A stretch of 64,000 bases of DNA from Flavisolibacter longurius (GCA_013327885.1 JABUMY010000014.1:1-64000); one strand, 5' to 3'. Numbered from the stretch's first letter, positions 26,898 through 36,089 are shown. Translations and numbers: made by a program. Notes: generated by a model not told the origin, from the letters alone.

Positions 26898-28607
26898 ATG
26901 CGACTACTCCTTTTTTCTTTTCTTTTTGTTTGCTTTTCCTGTTCTACACCCAAAGGGATCATTGGTACCAACAGTGCCATTAATCCTTACCAGTATTCCA
27001 TTACAAAAAAAGCGGTGGCCAACAAAGGCGCGGTGGCATCGGCTCATCCACTGGCCAGTTTAGTTGGTATAGAAGTGATGCGCAGGGGCGGCAATGCCTT
27101 TGATGCAGCGGTGGCCACGCAATTAGCGCTTGCGGTGGTTTATCCCAATGCCGGCAACCTGGGTGGCGGTGGTTTCCTGGTGGCCCGGACGGCAGGTGGC
27201 GAAAACCTGTCGCTGGATTACCGGGAGACGGCTCCGGCTCTTTCGCGGCGCGACATGTACCTCGATGCAAACGGCGACGTGATGGAAGGAAAAAGTCTTT
27301 ACGGGCATCTTGCCGCCGGTGTACCTGGAACCGTTGCCGGCCTTTTTGAAACAGCGAAATATGCAAAGCTACCGATGGCGGCATTGATCCAGCCAGCGAT
27401 TGACCTGGCCGAAAAAGGCTTTGTCATTACCCAACGCGAAGCGGCAGGCCTTAATAGCATACAGGATGATTTGGGTAAGTACAATACAACGCAAAACGCC
27501 TTGCAAAAGGCGGCCTGGAAAGCCGGCGATACCTTGTATCAACCCGACCTGGCCGCAACACTAATCCGCATCCGCGACAATGGTGCTGCCGGTTTTTACG
27601 AAGGCAAAACAGCGCAGTTGGTCATTGAAGAAATGAAGCGTGGCAATGGCATTATGACGCTTAATGATCTAAAGAACTACAAAGCTAAATGGCGGGAGCC
27701 GCACCTTTTTTCTTATAAAGGCTATTCAATTGTAAGCATGCCAATGCCAAGCAGCGGCGGCGTACTGCTGCACCAGATGATGAAGATGGTGGAAGAGCGG
27801 CCCCTTGCTACCTATGGCTTTCAGCACCCTATGGCCGTACAATTGATGGTGGAAGCCGAACGCAGGGCCTTTGCTGACAGGGCTGAACATATGGGCGATG
27901 CCGATTTTTACCGCGTACCACTGGCGCAGCTGACCGATACCGCTTATCTCAACGGCCGGATGCGGGATTACAAACCCGGCGAAGCCGGTAACAGCACGGT
28001 GACAAAGCCGGGGCAATTGGCTCGGCAAAGCGAAGAAACAACCCACCTGAGCGTGATTGATGCTGACGGCAATGCCGTTGCCGTGACCACAACGCTGAAC
28101 AATTCTTATGGCAGCCGGACGATTGTAGGCGGTGCCGGTTTTTTGCTGAATGATGAAATGGATGATTTTAGCGTGAAGCCCGGCGTACCCAATTTATACG
28201 GTGCCATTGGCGGCGAAGCCAATGCCATTGCACCGGGCAAACGCATGCTGAGCGCCATGACGCCAACGGTTGTCCTGCAGAATGGCAAGCCCTATCTTGT
28301 TGTGGGGACGCCGGGTGGTACCACCATTCCCACATCAGTTTACCAGACTTTGGTAAATATTCTTGACTTTGGCATGAATACAGAAGATGCCGTGAACAAA
28401 CCCAAGTTTCATCACCAATGGCTACCCGATGTTGTTTCGGTGGAAAGAACCTTCCCGAAAGAAGTTAGAGAAGCATTGGAAAAAATGGGTTATAAGATCG
28501 TGGAGCGATCATCCATTGGCCGCGTCGAAGCCATCCGCGTATTGCCCAACGGCAGCTTTGAAGCCGTAGCGGATAGTCGCGGTGATGATTCGGCGGCAGG
28601 ATGGTAG
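26898..28607 (+). CDS. ggt: gamma-glutamyltransferase
   Basis: 569 residues. Lipoprotein-type signal (FLFVCFSC, Cys about 15), then the Ntn-hydrolase fold: GGNAFDAAVATQLALAVVYPNAGNLGGGGFLVA, LDYRETAPA for substrate binding, and the processing/nucleophile Thr in SEETTHLSVIDADGNAVAVTTTLN. The large and small subunits arise by self-cleavage before that Thr. It hydrolyses glutathione and gamma-glutamyl peptides in the periplasm. Confidence 0.95.
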   Translation: MRLLLFSFLFVCFSCSTPKGIIGTNSAINPYQYSITKKAVANKGAVASAHPLASLVGIEVMRRGGNAFDAAVATQLALAVVYPNAGNLGGGGFLVARTAGGENLSLDYRETAPALSRRDMYLDANGDVMEGKSLYGHLAAGVPGTVAGLFETAKYAKLPMAALIQPAIDLAEKGFVITQREAAGLNSIQDDLGKYNTTQNALQKAAWKAGDTLYQPDLAATLIRIRDNGAAGFYEGKTAQLVIEEMKRGNGIMTLNDLKNYKAKWREPHLFSYKGYSIVSMPMPSSGGVLLHQMMKMVEERPLATYGFQHPMAVQLMVEAERRAFADRAEHMGDADFYRVPLAQLTDTAYLNGRMRDYKPGEAGNSTVTKPGQLARQSEETTHLSVIDADGNAVAVTTTLNNSYGSRTIVGGAGFLLNDEMDDFSVKPGVPNLYGAIGGEANAIAPGKRMLSAMTPTVVLQNGKPYLVVGTPGGTTIPTSVYQTLVNILDFGMNTEDAVNKPKFHHQWLPDVVSVERTFPKEVREALEKMGYKIVERSSIGRVEAIRVLPNGSFEAVADSRGDDSAAGW

Positions 28608-28720
28608 GTAAGAGGACGAGGTTAAGATTAAGGTTAAGGAGGAGTTATTCATTATTCATTATTGAATATTGATTGATTATTGGAGCAAATGATTTTTATG
28701 TAAAAGAAATAATAGATACT

Positions 28721-28767
28721 AAAGAAAAGAGGCCGTCTCGAAATATTTGAGACGGCCTCTTTTCTTT
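28721..28767. terminator. terminator with 19-bp perfect stem
   Basis: AAAGAAAAGAGGCCGTCTC / GAGACGGCCTCTTTTCTTT, 19 bp without mismatch, directly joined to REP-like copy B. The 28608-28720 stretch before it contains only AT-rich low-complexity repeats (ttattcattattcattattgaatattg). Confidence 0.85.
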
Positions 28768-28857
28768 CAAGCCCGGAGGGCTTTCCCTTGAATAGCCACC
28801 GGAGCAACCGGTGGTAGACGATAGTGGTATGTAATCGGACCCCGGAGGGGTCTCCCC
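28768..28857. repeat. REP-like composite palindrome element, copy B
   Basis: agcccggagggct, ccaccggagcaaccggtgg and gaccccggaggggtc in the same order and spacing as at 14691-14782. The shared sequence begins inside the preceding terminator stem. Confidence 0.75.
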
Positions 28858-28940
28858 TTTATCTCCAATCGTATACTATAAAGGGTTTGAAATGACATGG
28901 AATGGGATATAAATAAAAACTCTCTCCAACATCTACCAAT

Positions 28941-28981
28941 AAAAAAGAGGCTGCCTCTTTTTGAGACAACCTCTTTTTTTT
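28941..28981. terminator. second terminator between convergent genes
   Basis: AAAAAAGAGGCTG...CAACCTCTTTTTT with A/T tails, 12 bases past the cytochrome gene stop; serves the minus-strand operon and could also stop ggt read-through. Confidence 0.7.
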
Positions 28982-28993
28982 GTGATTAGGACC

Positions 28994-29608
28994 TTATTTG
29001 GCTACGGATACTTTATCAGGTGTAACGGGGCCGGGTACCCGGTTACTGACAGCCGTTGTCGATTTCAGGTAGGCGAGCATGGATTTCAGGTCGTCATCCG
29101 AAAGCTTACCTACACCTTCCCAGGGCATAGGCGGTAATACCGGGCGGCCGTTTTCCATTCCCAAATGTTTTCCTGTACGCATGGTTTGAATGAACTGGTG
29201 TTCGGTCCAGGCACCAACACCGGTGGCACTGTCTGAGGTGAGGTTAGCCGAATACGAAATTCCCCAGGGACCAACAAAAGCTGTGGCGTCAGGCGCCATC
29301 AGGGCCCAGTTTCCGGGTTGCAAAGCCGAAGCAGCGATCGGTGGCATGGGCGAACCGGCAGGGTGTCCCGCAAGCAGTTTAGACGAATCAATGACAGGTC
29401 CGTGCGGTGTCATTTTTTTGGGCGAGTGGCAGTCGTTACACCCACCGGCCAGGATCAGGAACTGGCCACGCTTTACAGCTTCTTCTTTGGAATAAGCCGC
29501 TTGTACCAGGGGTTCGCCAGGCGTTTTGGTTTCGCTTCCCGACTGGCAGGACCAAAGGATGGCGGTGCCGGCCAGAAGCGAAGCAATTGTGAAATTTGTT
29601 TTGCGCAT
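28994..29608 (-). CDS. monohaem c-type cytochrome lipoprotein
   Basis: 204 residues. Lipobox LWSC (Cys 21), one haem-binding CxxCH (CNDCH, 57-61), and a later Met-rich MPPMPWEGVGKLSDDDLKSMLAYL segment that supplies the usual C-terminal helix and probable axial Met. Anchored at the periplasmic side. Last gene of a likely operon with the hemerythrin protein (42-base gap), hinting at oxygen or redox function. Confidence 0.85.
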   Translation of the reverse strand: MRKTNFTIASLLAGTAILWSCQSGSETKTPGEPLVQAAYSKEEAVKRGQFLILAGGCNDCHSPKKMTPHGPVIDSSKLLAGHPAGSPMPPIAASALQPGNWALMAPDATAFVGPWGISYSANLTSDSATGVGAWTEHQFIQTMRTGKHLGMENGRPVLPPMPWEGVGKLSDDDLKSMLAYLKSTTAVSNRVPGPVTPDKVSVAK

Positions 29609-29650
29609 GTGTGGTTTGATTTAAAAGGAAAGATAAATTAGTCTTATTGA

Positions 29651-30337
29651 TTATGCAAGCAAGGCCCCTTCCTGCAATGCCTCTTTTACTTCGTTCCATT
29701 TTTTTTCAGGCAGGGCTTCTTCGGCCAGGTCGCAGAAAAAACTGAACACCGGTGGTGGTGCTGCCAGCTTGATCTCGTTGTACCAGGCAATGATCTCGTA
29801 GGTTGCCATGCCGCGCAGCATCCAAAAGCCAAAGGCTTTGTTTTGCTCCGGTGGAATGGACGCTGCGATCTCCTGTACTTTGGCCTTCAGGTCTTCATCG
29901 CTAAAGTAGCGCCACAGGCAGGCGTTAATGATGGTCTCTTCTTTTTTCATGTGCTCCACGTTAAACGCAAGAAACGCGTTGAATTGTTGGAGCAACTCGT
30001 TGCCAGCCCACAGGTTTTGCGCCGCTGTATTGGTTTCGGTAAACTGGCGCAGGCATTTCTCCAGGCCATGCGACAGTTCGTGGTCAACCTGGTGCTGGGC
30101 CTCAAAATCATCGACAAGCTGTGGATCATATGTTTTCAGAAGGGGAAAGATCTGGCTGTCTTCCGTATGAGCATGGTGTTCAAAAAGGAGGTTCACCAGC
30201 TTCACCCTGTTTACAGCTTCGGCAATTTCTTCCTCCACTGAAAAATTTATGTGTTGCAGCAAAAGGGCGGTGTCGTACAAAAGGGCACGCAGGCCTTTGT
30301 GGACCTGCCCGAAGGGGTTGAATCGTAAGGTTTGCAT
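29651..30337 (-). CDS. hemerythrin HHE-domain protein
   Basis: 228 residues, all-helical, cytosolic. Four-helix hemerythrin pattern with metal ligand candidates in HKGLRALLYDTALLLQH, LFEHHAHTEDSQIFPLL, HQVDHELSHGLE and HMKKEETIINACLW. Such domains bind a di-iron centre and sense or carry O2 or NO. It sits between a small secreted protein and a c-type cytochrome. Confidence 0.85.
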   Translation of the reverse strand: MQTLRFNPFGQVHKGLRALLYDTALLLQHINFSVEEEIAEAVNRVKLVNLLFEHHAHTEDSQIFPLLKTYDPQLVDDFEAQHQVDHELSHGLEKCLRQFTETNTAAQNLWAGNELLQQFNAFLAFNVEHMKKEETIINACLWRYFSDEDLKAKVQEIAASIPPEQNKAFGFWMLRGMATYEIIAWYNEIKLAAPPPVFSFFCDLAEEALPEKKWNEVKEALQEGALLA

Positions 30338-30360
30338 ATAGAAGAATTGTAAATAAAGGC

Positions 30361-30540
30361 TTACATGAATACCACAAGAGAACCCGGCAGAACGATGGCA
30401 TTATTGACCTTGGAAGGTTTGGTGCTGCAAACAACCTGGCAGTTTTCTTTGGAAGCCGGCTCGGTGGCACGGGCTTTCCAAAAGACAACACCATTGATAC
30501 CGAGTAAAACCAGCAGCAGGGAGAAGATCAGTCGAAGCAT
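30361..30540 (-). CDS. small secreted protein, two cysteines
   Basis: 59 residues: a signal peptide (to about residue 25) and a short mature part with C34 and C38 (CQVVC). It begins the small operon, 23 bases before the hemerythrin gene. The in-frame upstream extension is not protein-like, so the ATG at 30540 is used. Function unknown; the CxxxC spacing is not a standard haem motif. The 30541-30930 gap has no gene I can support. Confidence 0.5.
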   Translation of the reverse strand: MLRLIFSLLLVLLGINGVVFWKARATEPASKENCQVVCSTKPSKVNNAIVLPGSLVVFM

Positions 30541-30930
30541 AGTGGGTTGTGTTTGATAAAGCAAAACTGCCCGTATTATAGTAGGTACAAAAGCTGTATC
30601 GGCATGAACCGTCAAAAATGGCGTATCAAATGTTGAGGAGAGGTCGGTAAGAAGGATAGGTGGCAAACCAACCGCTGTTTCATACCTGTTTTCAGTCGCT
30701 TCATGCAGAAGTTATAGCGCGGCGTTACCAGGAAAGCTTTTTTTGCAGTAGTGATGGCCGCGCCAACCAATCAGGATAAGGAAAACGGGAATTTTACCAA
30801 CCATAAAGAGCTCCTGTTTCCGGGAATGAATAGTTTGCTTATTTTTCGCACCCGTTTGTTTTGGCACCGGTCCTCATTTTTTGGTAAAGGGAAAAACAAA
30901 TCTCATTCAACAACATTCTAACCCAAAGCA

Positions 30931-32028
30931 GTGAACGCAATGCCGGACGCAAAGCAGGAAATGGTCTTATTTGAGCGAAGGGTGCTCTTTGTCGGCATCA
31001 CCATGTTCACACTGGTGCGGATCATTACACCCCTGGGGTTTAACGTTCCGGCGAACTGGGTGGACCTTGTTGGTTTTCTTTTCCAGTTTGCGGGTGTTGC
31101 GGTTCTTTGGTTTTCCAGTCTTTACCTGGCACGCCTCGTGCGCCGTTGGTTGCCGGGATTACCCAATACACTAAAACGCATTTTACTGACCGAGATCGTT
31201 TGCCTTGTTTCTAGCATTTGCATTAACCAGGGACAGGTGTTGATCGGCCGACTGTACCTGGCGCAGGAAGACCCGCCCATGACGCTGGAAAACTTCCTGC
31301 TTTACAGCGTTAACCTATCACTGGTGGTGCTGCTGATCACCGGTGTGTTTGAAGCCGTGTACCAGCAATACCTGTTGCGCCTTTCGCAAAAACAGGTTAA
31401 CGAACTTTTGCGCCAGCAGGCAGAAAATAAGTTGCGGGTTCTGCGCGGGAAGATCAACCCGCATTTTCTTTTTAACAGTCTGAATACCGTTAGCTCACTG
31501 CTGTATAAAGACGCCGCCAAAGCCGAAAATTTTGTGGAAGAACTCTCTACGGTCTACCGCTATCTCCTGCGCAATTACGACGATGAACTTACCACGCTGG
31601 AGAACGAGATCAGGTTCATTCGCTCCTACGCCACGCTCCTGCACATTCGCTTCGAAGGAAGCCTGCAGATCAGCATTCAACCCAATCCTGGACTGCTGCC
31701 TTTCCGCGTACCGCCAACCTCCTTGCAATTGCTGCTCGATTATATCATTCGCACCAATATTTTATCCGCCGCCAAGCCACTCTTTATTCGCATATATACC
31801 GACCAGGGATGCCTGGTGGTTGAAAACAACCGCCAGCCCAAAACACAAACCTTTGGTCCGGAAACCACGGAGCTGGATACCCTGTTTACCCGTTTCAGTT
31901 TGTTGGGCAACAAAGAAATTGGCATTGATGAAACAGAAACAAGGTTCCGGGTTTCGCTTCCCCTGCAAGATGTGATCAGCGGCACCAATCAGTCAACCCC
32001 TTTAAACTCTGCGTATGAAAAGGTATAG
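30931..32028 (+). CDS. LytS-type sensor kinase with degenerate ATP-binding site
   Basis: 365 residues from GTG (ATG at 30940 is an alternative). Four hydrophobic helices (about 17-36, 43-66, 82-104, 122-145), then the His_kinase domain with intact KINPHFLFNSLN (H178). The HATPase N-box is replaced: LLLDYIIRTNIL (267-278) stands where the next gene has LLVENAVKHNIV, so the Mg/ATP-binding Glu-Asn are lost. The glycine-rich G-box is also absent. It is probably a pseudokinase partner of the next gene, which overlaps it by 14 bases. Confidence 0.85.
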   Translation: MNAMPDAKQEMVLFERRVLFVGITMFTLVRIITPLGFNVPANWVDLVGFLFQFAGVAVLWFSSLYLARLVRRWLPGLPNTLKRILLTEIVCLVSSICINQGQVLIGRLYLAQEDPPMTLENFLLYSVNLSLVVLLITGVFEAVYQQYLLRLSQKQVNELLRQQAENKLRVLRGKINPHFLFNSLNTVSSLLYKDAAKAENFVEELSTVYRYLLRNYDDELTTLENEIRFIRSYATLLHIRFEGSLQISIQPNPGLLPFRVPPTSLQLLLDYIIRTNILSAAKPLFIRIYTDQGCLVVENNRQPKTQTFGPETTELDTLFTRFSLLGNKEIGIDETETRFRVSLPLQDVISGTNQSTPLNSAYEKV

Positions 32029-33052
32029 AACTATTAACCTGGCCATACGGATCTGGGTGGTGCTTATCATCAGCATTATCGGCTGGTTCAATGCTGGTCT
32101 TTTTAAAAGCTTTTTTAGTGCCAACAGCCTGAAGATGGCGCTGTTTATCCTGGTGTCCAACCTCCTGATCTTTGAAGTTTGTCGCTGGGTGCTTTCCTTT
32201 GTTTACAAGGGACTTAAAAAAACAACCGGCGCTACCAAACGACTGGCGATCGTATTTTTTACGGCTTATGTAACGGCAACAGTTATGCGGCTGGTATTAA
32301 TCAACATTCGTCCCTTGTTCTTTGACGTTACGCTGCAGCCGTTTGGACACATGGTTGCCATGGCATTGATCATGACCATGCCCATATCCTGGATCGTACT
32401 TGCCGTGAACGAACTGCTTTTCTTTACCGAAAAAACGCGGAAGATCGAACAGGAAAAAGAAGAGCTGGCACAGGTAACTTTGCAGCAACAATACGATTCG
32501 TTGAAGGAACAGGTGAACCCGCATTTTCTTTTCAACAACCTTAACTCGCTCATTACACTCATCTCCAAAGACCCGGAAAGGGCAGACAGCTTTGTGGAAG
32601 AAATGAGTGTGGTTTACCGTTACCTCCTGCGTAACAACCAGGACAATACTACCACGCTGAAAGAAGAGGTCCGCTTTATCGAAAGCTACAATCATCTTTT
32701 AAAAACCCGCTTTGGACAAGGGTTTCAAAGCAGCATACAGGTAGAGCCGGAAGCCATGAATGACCAACTGCCGCCAATGACCTTACAACTCCTGGTGGAG
32801 AATGCCGTTAAACACAACATCGTTTCGGCCGACAGGCCGCTTTACCTGAAACTCTTTACAAATGAAGGCAAGCTGGTGGTGCAAAACAACCTGCAAAAGA
32901 AAACGAGAGCGGTTGCCTCCAACAAAGTTGGCCTGGCCAACATCAACGCAAAATACAAACTGCTCAAGCTGCCGCCGGTGACGGTAGCGGAAACAGCGGA
33001 CAGTTTTACTGTGACCATTCCCCTCATTAAAAACAAAGACCTGCTATCATGA
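32015..33052 (+). CDS. LytS-type sensor histidine kinase
   Basis: 345 residues. Four membrane helices in the first 130 residues, a coiled-coil linker (EKTRKIEQEKEELAQ), QVNPHFLFNNLN with the phospho-acceptor His, and an intact N-box LLVENAVKHNIV and G-box-like VGLANINAKYKLL. It partners the LytTR regulator that follows (4-base ATGA overlap). Paralogue of the upstream gene, probably from tandem duplication. Confidence 0.9.
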   Translation: MKRYRTINLAIRIWVVLIISIIGWFNAGLFKSFFSANSLKMALFILVSNLLIFEVCRWVLSFVYKGLKKTTGATKRLAIVFFTAYVTATVMRLVLINIRPLFFDVTLQPFGHMVAMALIMTMPISWIVLAVNELLFFTEKTRKIEQEKEELAQVTLQQQYDSLKEQVNPHFLFNNLNSLITLISKDPERADSFVEEMSVVYRYLLRNNQDNTTTLKEEVRFIESYNHLLKTRFGQGFQSSIQVEPEAMNDQLPPMTLQLLVENAVKHNIVSADRPLYLKLFTNEGKLVVQNNLQKKTRAVASNKVGLANINAKYKLLKLPPVTVAETADSFTVTIPLIKNKDLLS

Positions 33053-33816
33053 AAGTACTGATCATTGAAGACGAAGAACTGGGTGTTGAGCGGCTGACAA
33101 AACACCTCAACGCCATTGATCCTGCCATTGAAGTGGTGGGCACTACCGGTAGCATCACCGATTCGGTGCAATGGCTGCAAGCCAACCCGCATCCTGATAT
33201 TGTGCTGATGGACATTGAACTTTCCGACGGGCAAAGCTTTGCTATTTTTAATGAAGTGGATATCAAAAGCACAGTGATCTTTACCACGTCTTATGACGAA
33301 TTTGCCCTGAAAGCGTTTAAGGTAAACAGCATTGATTACCTCTTAAAGCCCATCAAAAAAGAAGACCTCAAAAACAGCCTCGATAAATATTACCAACTCC
33401 GGCAGCAGTACGCCCCATCGCCTTCGATGCACATTGAAAGCCTGCTGAGTGAGCTGAAACAACAACAGAAAAAAACTTACCGTAACCGCTTTCTGGTGAA
33501 GCAGGGACAGCGGCTTGTTTCGATCGAGATCACCGACATTGCTTATTTCTACGCCGAAGGACGGCTTTGTTTTTTCAAGACCTGGAGCAAGGCCAAATAC
33601 ATTGTTGATTATACACTTGACGAGCTGGAAGAAATGCTGGACCCGCTCACGTTTTACCGGGCCAACCGCGGCTTTATTGTGCAGGTAAAATCCATTTCGC
33701 AGATACACACTCATTTTAACGGCAAGCTTTTGCTGGAACTGGAACCTTCCACCGAAAAAGAAGTGGTGATCAGCCGGGAAAAGGCGTCGGAGTTTAAGGA
33801 GTGGCTGGGGAAGTAG
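33049..33816 (+). CDS. LytTR-family response regulator
   Basis: 255 residues. Receiver domain with the acidic pair EDEE near the start, phospho-acceptor Asp in VLMDIEL, Thr/Ser switch FTTSYDEFALKAF and Lys in YLLKPIKK. It is followed by a LytTR DNA-binding domain (RNRFLVKQGQRLVSIEITDIAYFYAEGRLCF...FYRANRGFIV). Phosphorylated by the neighbouring kinase; targets unknown. Confidence 0.95.
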   Translation: MKVLIIEDEELGVERLTKHLNAIDPAIEVVGTTGSITDSVQWLQANPHPDIVLMDIELSDGQSFAIFNEVDIKSTVIFTTSYDEFALKAFKVNSIDYLLKPIKKEDLKNSLDKYYQLRQQYAPSPSMHIESLLSELKQQQKKTYRNRFLVKQGQRLVSIEITDIAYFYAEGRLCFFKTWSKAKYIVDYTLDELEEMLDPLTFYRANRGFIVQVKSISQIHTHFNGKLLLELEPSTEKEVVISREKASEFKEWLGK

Positions 33817-33851
33817 GGGGCGACAGTGATTGGTTATTGGTTACTGAGGGA

Positions 33852-34028
33852 ATGAGATAATACGATAATTTGATAATTTGATAATGGGATAATGGGGGTT
33901 AGTGCTTGCGTGCTTGTGTTATCATTCGAAAATGGTAAATGACTTTTGTAAAAAAGCAACCACCAGAAGCTAACAGCTAACAGCTAATAGCTAGCAGCTA
34001 GTAGCTCAAAGCTCACGGCTCGCAGCTT
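33852..34028. repeat. low-complexity GATAATTTGATAAT and GCTAACAGCTAACAGC runs
   Basis: First gataatacgataatttgataatttgataatgggataat (33855-33894), then gctaacagctaacagctaatagctagcagctagtagctcaaagctcacggctcgcagct (33969-34027). Degenerate direct repeats with about 7-8 base period. Confidence 0.55.
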
Positions 34029-34052
34029 TCCTCTTTCCTCCCCCAATTCCGC

Positions 34053-34060
34053 TATTTTTG
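34053..34060 (+). promoter_or_regulatory. Bacteroidota -7 element TATTTTTG
   Basis: Exact TAnnTTTG match, 17 bases before the beta-barrel gene start. Confidence 0.45.
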
Positions 34061-34076
34061 CCGCTAATCATACAGT

Positions 34077-34730
34077 ATGCAGCGATTTAAAAGCTTTTGT
34101 CTCCTGGCTGTTTTTGCCCTTTCCGCTACCCTTGCCAGTGCTCAGGCACGCATTTTTGCCGGGGCGCTACACAGCTCAGCCAAATACACCATCCGCAATA
34201 CAAAGCAAGACACGGAGTTCAAGCAGGGCTTCCTGGCAGGCGTTGGCCTGACCACGCAAATAGAAGGACCGCTTTATTTTGCACCCTCGCTGCATTACAG
34301 CCAAAAAGGCTACAAGGTCACTGCTTACAACCTGCCGTCTAATCCGCCCCATGTAGATGCAAGGGACAACGACGTTTCCATGCGCAGCATCGTCCTCACC
34401 CCTCTTTTCCAGGTCAACTTTTCAAAAAGCGAAAACTTTGGTTTTTTCCGTTTCGGACCCGGCTTTGATATTTCATTTTCCGGCCAGGAAAAATTTGACA
34501 GTGCTGGCATCAAGACCATCGACCGCAACATGAAGTTTGGCCCGACCTCTTATAGCCCTGCGACGGCTTTTTTTAATGTGCAATTGGGTTACCAGTTTGC
34601 CAATGGCCTCAACGTTGTAGGTCATTACGAACATGGCCTCAGCAGCTTGAACAACAAAGACCTCGGCCCCGTTATCCTGCAACGTGTACTGGGACTGATG
34701 GTAGGCTGGCGATTTGGCGGGAAGAAATAG
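34077..34730 (+). CDS. outer-membrane beta-barrel protein (PorT-like)
   Basis: 217 residues. Signal peptide (cleavage near ASAQA, residue 23), then eight or so amphipathic strands (GFLAGVGLTTQIEGPLYFAPSLHYSQKGY, NFGFFRFGPGFDISF) ending VGWRFGGKK, as in the OMP_b-brl family. Single gene; function unknown. Confidence 0.8.
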   Translation: MQRFKSFCLLAVFALSATLASAQARIFAGALHSSAKYTIRNTKQDTEFKQGFLAGVGLTTQIEGPLYFAPSLHYSQKGYKVTAYNLPSNPPHVDARDNDVSMRSIVLTPLFQVNFSKSENFGFFRFGPGFDISFSGQEKFDSAGIKTIDRNMKFGPTSYSPATAFFNVQLGYQFANGLNVVGHYEHGLSSLNNKDLGPVILQRVLGLMVGWRFGGKK

Positions 34731-34744
34731 CGGCGAGCAAGAAG

Positions 34745-34932
34745 GTATGAGCCATGAGCCGTGAGCTGTGAGCTTTGAGCAAATACAAATGCTATAAAAT
34801 TTTTTCCAAAGGAAATTGAGGAAGGAAACCTTCGGGTCTCAAAAACTTGTTTCGAACAAACCATCGCATCCATACAAACGAATCGATCAGCAACGGCTGT
34901 TAGCTAGCAGCTTACGGCTCATGGCTCATAGC
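34745..34932. repeat. low-complexity GAGCCATGAGCCGTGAGC run in two blocks
   Basis: gagccatgagccgtgagctgtgagctttgagc (34749-34780) and ggctgttagctagcagcttacggctcatggctcatagct (34895-34933). The blocks are roughly inverted relative to each other (GAGCCATGAGCC versus GGCTCATGGCTC). Confidence 0.5.
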
Positions 34933-34939
34933 TTACTCC

Positions 34940-35896
34940 TCACTTATAAATCTCCACCACAATCTTCCCATCCCCTTTCACATAGCCCCGGTACATGCCT
35001 TCGGTATTAAAAGGGAGGGCAATGCCACCTTTGTGGTCAACAGCCACCAGGCCGCCATCGCCGCCGATCTGGGGAAGTTTCTTTAAGATCACCTCACCGG
35101 TTGCTTCGGTCAGCGAATAACCTTTGTACTCCATCAGATCGGCCACGGTTTTGGCGGCACAAAGCCGCAGGAAAAATTCGCCCCAGCCGGTGCAGCTGAC
35201 GGCGCAAAGGTGGTTGGCGTAGGTACCGGCACCAATGATGGGCGAGTCGCCAACACGTCCCCATTTTTTATTGGTCATACCACCCGTGCTGGTGGCAGCC
35301 GCCAGGTTACCCGAAACATCCAACGCCACGGCGCCAACCGTTCCAAACTTTTCTTCTTTAGGCCTTTTCAGGATAGTCTTCCCACTGCCATGATCAAGCT
35401 CCGTGGCATTGGGGTCCTGTTCCTTTAGCCGTTGCAGTGCCTCCCATCTTTCCTTTGCAAAGAAATAATCCTGGCCCACCATCTCCAGTCCCTGCAAGCG
35501 GGCAAATTCCTCTGCGCCGCTTCCCACCATCATCACATGTTCACTTTTTTCCATCACGGCCCTTGCCGCCGTTACCGGATTTTTAATGTTGGTCACTCCT
35601 GCAATGGCACCGGCGGAAAGGTCTTTACCAAACATAATGGAAGCATCCAGCTCGTTCTTTCCCTCGGCAGTAAAGACTGCGCCTTTCCCGGCATTGTACA
35701 GCGGGCAGTCCTCCAGTTCCCGCACGGCCGTTTCCACCGCATCCAGCGATGAGCCGCCGGCCGCCAGTATCGCATGCCCTTTTGCCAGGGCCGAATGGAG
35801 TGCATCGGTGTAGGCCTTTTCCAGTGCTGCCGTCATCTTGCTTTTTACAATTGTTCCGGCGCCTCCGTGTACGGCCAGTGCTATTTTCTGTTTCAT
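34940..35896 (-). CDS. iaaA: isoaspartyl peptidase / L-asparaginase (Ntn-hydrolase)
   Basis: 318 residues. N-terminal LAVHGGAGTI, NAGKGAVFTAEGKNELDASIM, and the autocleavage nucleophile Thr in KFGTVGAVALDVSGNLAAATSTGGMTNK, then RVGDSPIIGAGTYA. It cleaves isoaspartyl dipeptides and asparagine after self-processing into two subunits. No signal peptide, so cytosolic. Confidence 0.95.
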   Translation of the reverse strand: MKQKIALAVHGGAGTIVKSKMTAALEKAYTDALHSALAKGHAILAAGGSSLDAVETAVRELEDCPLYNAGKGAVFTAEGKNELDASIMFGKDLSAGAIAGVTNIKNPVTAARAVMEKSEHVMMVGSGAEEFARLQGLEMVGQDYFFAKERWEALQRLKEQDPNATELDHGSGKTILKRPKEEKFGTVGAVALDVSGNLAAATSTGGMTNKKWGRVGDSPIIGAGTYANHLCAVSCTGWGEFFLRLCAAKTVADLMEYKGYSLTEATGEVILKKLPQIGGDGGLVAVDHKGGIALPFNTEGMYRGYVKGDGKIVVEIYK

Positions 35897-36045
35897 GTTT
35901 TTGCCCTTTTAACCCCCGTTGTTTATGCAGCAAACATGCCATGCCTCCTCTCCTTAACCCACCTATTAACCAATCAACTTTTCAACCTTTCAACCCACCA
36001 TCGCCATTTCTTTCACAAATCTTAACGAAACCACGCCACCTTGCT

Positions 36046-36076
36046 TTTGTCTGAAAAAGACATATACCTACTTTTA
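36046..36076 (+). promoter_or_regulatory. candidate promoter just upstream of tamB
   Basis: TTTG (36046-36049), 19 bases, then TACTTTTA (36069-36076), one mismatch to TAnnTTTG. Transcription would start only a few bases before the TTG start codon, giving an almost leaderless message. Confidence 0.35.
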
Positions 36077-36089
36077 CACAAATTAGCCG

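Noticed and set aside
30700-30806. 30-codon frame (MVGKIPVFLILIG...) in the gap before the LytS genes
   Set aside because: Too short and without coupling to a neighbour or other support.
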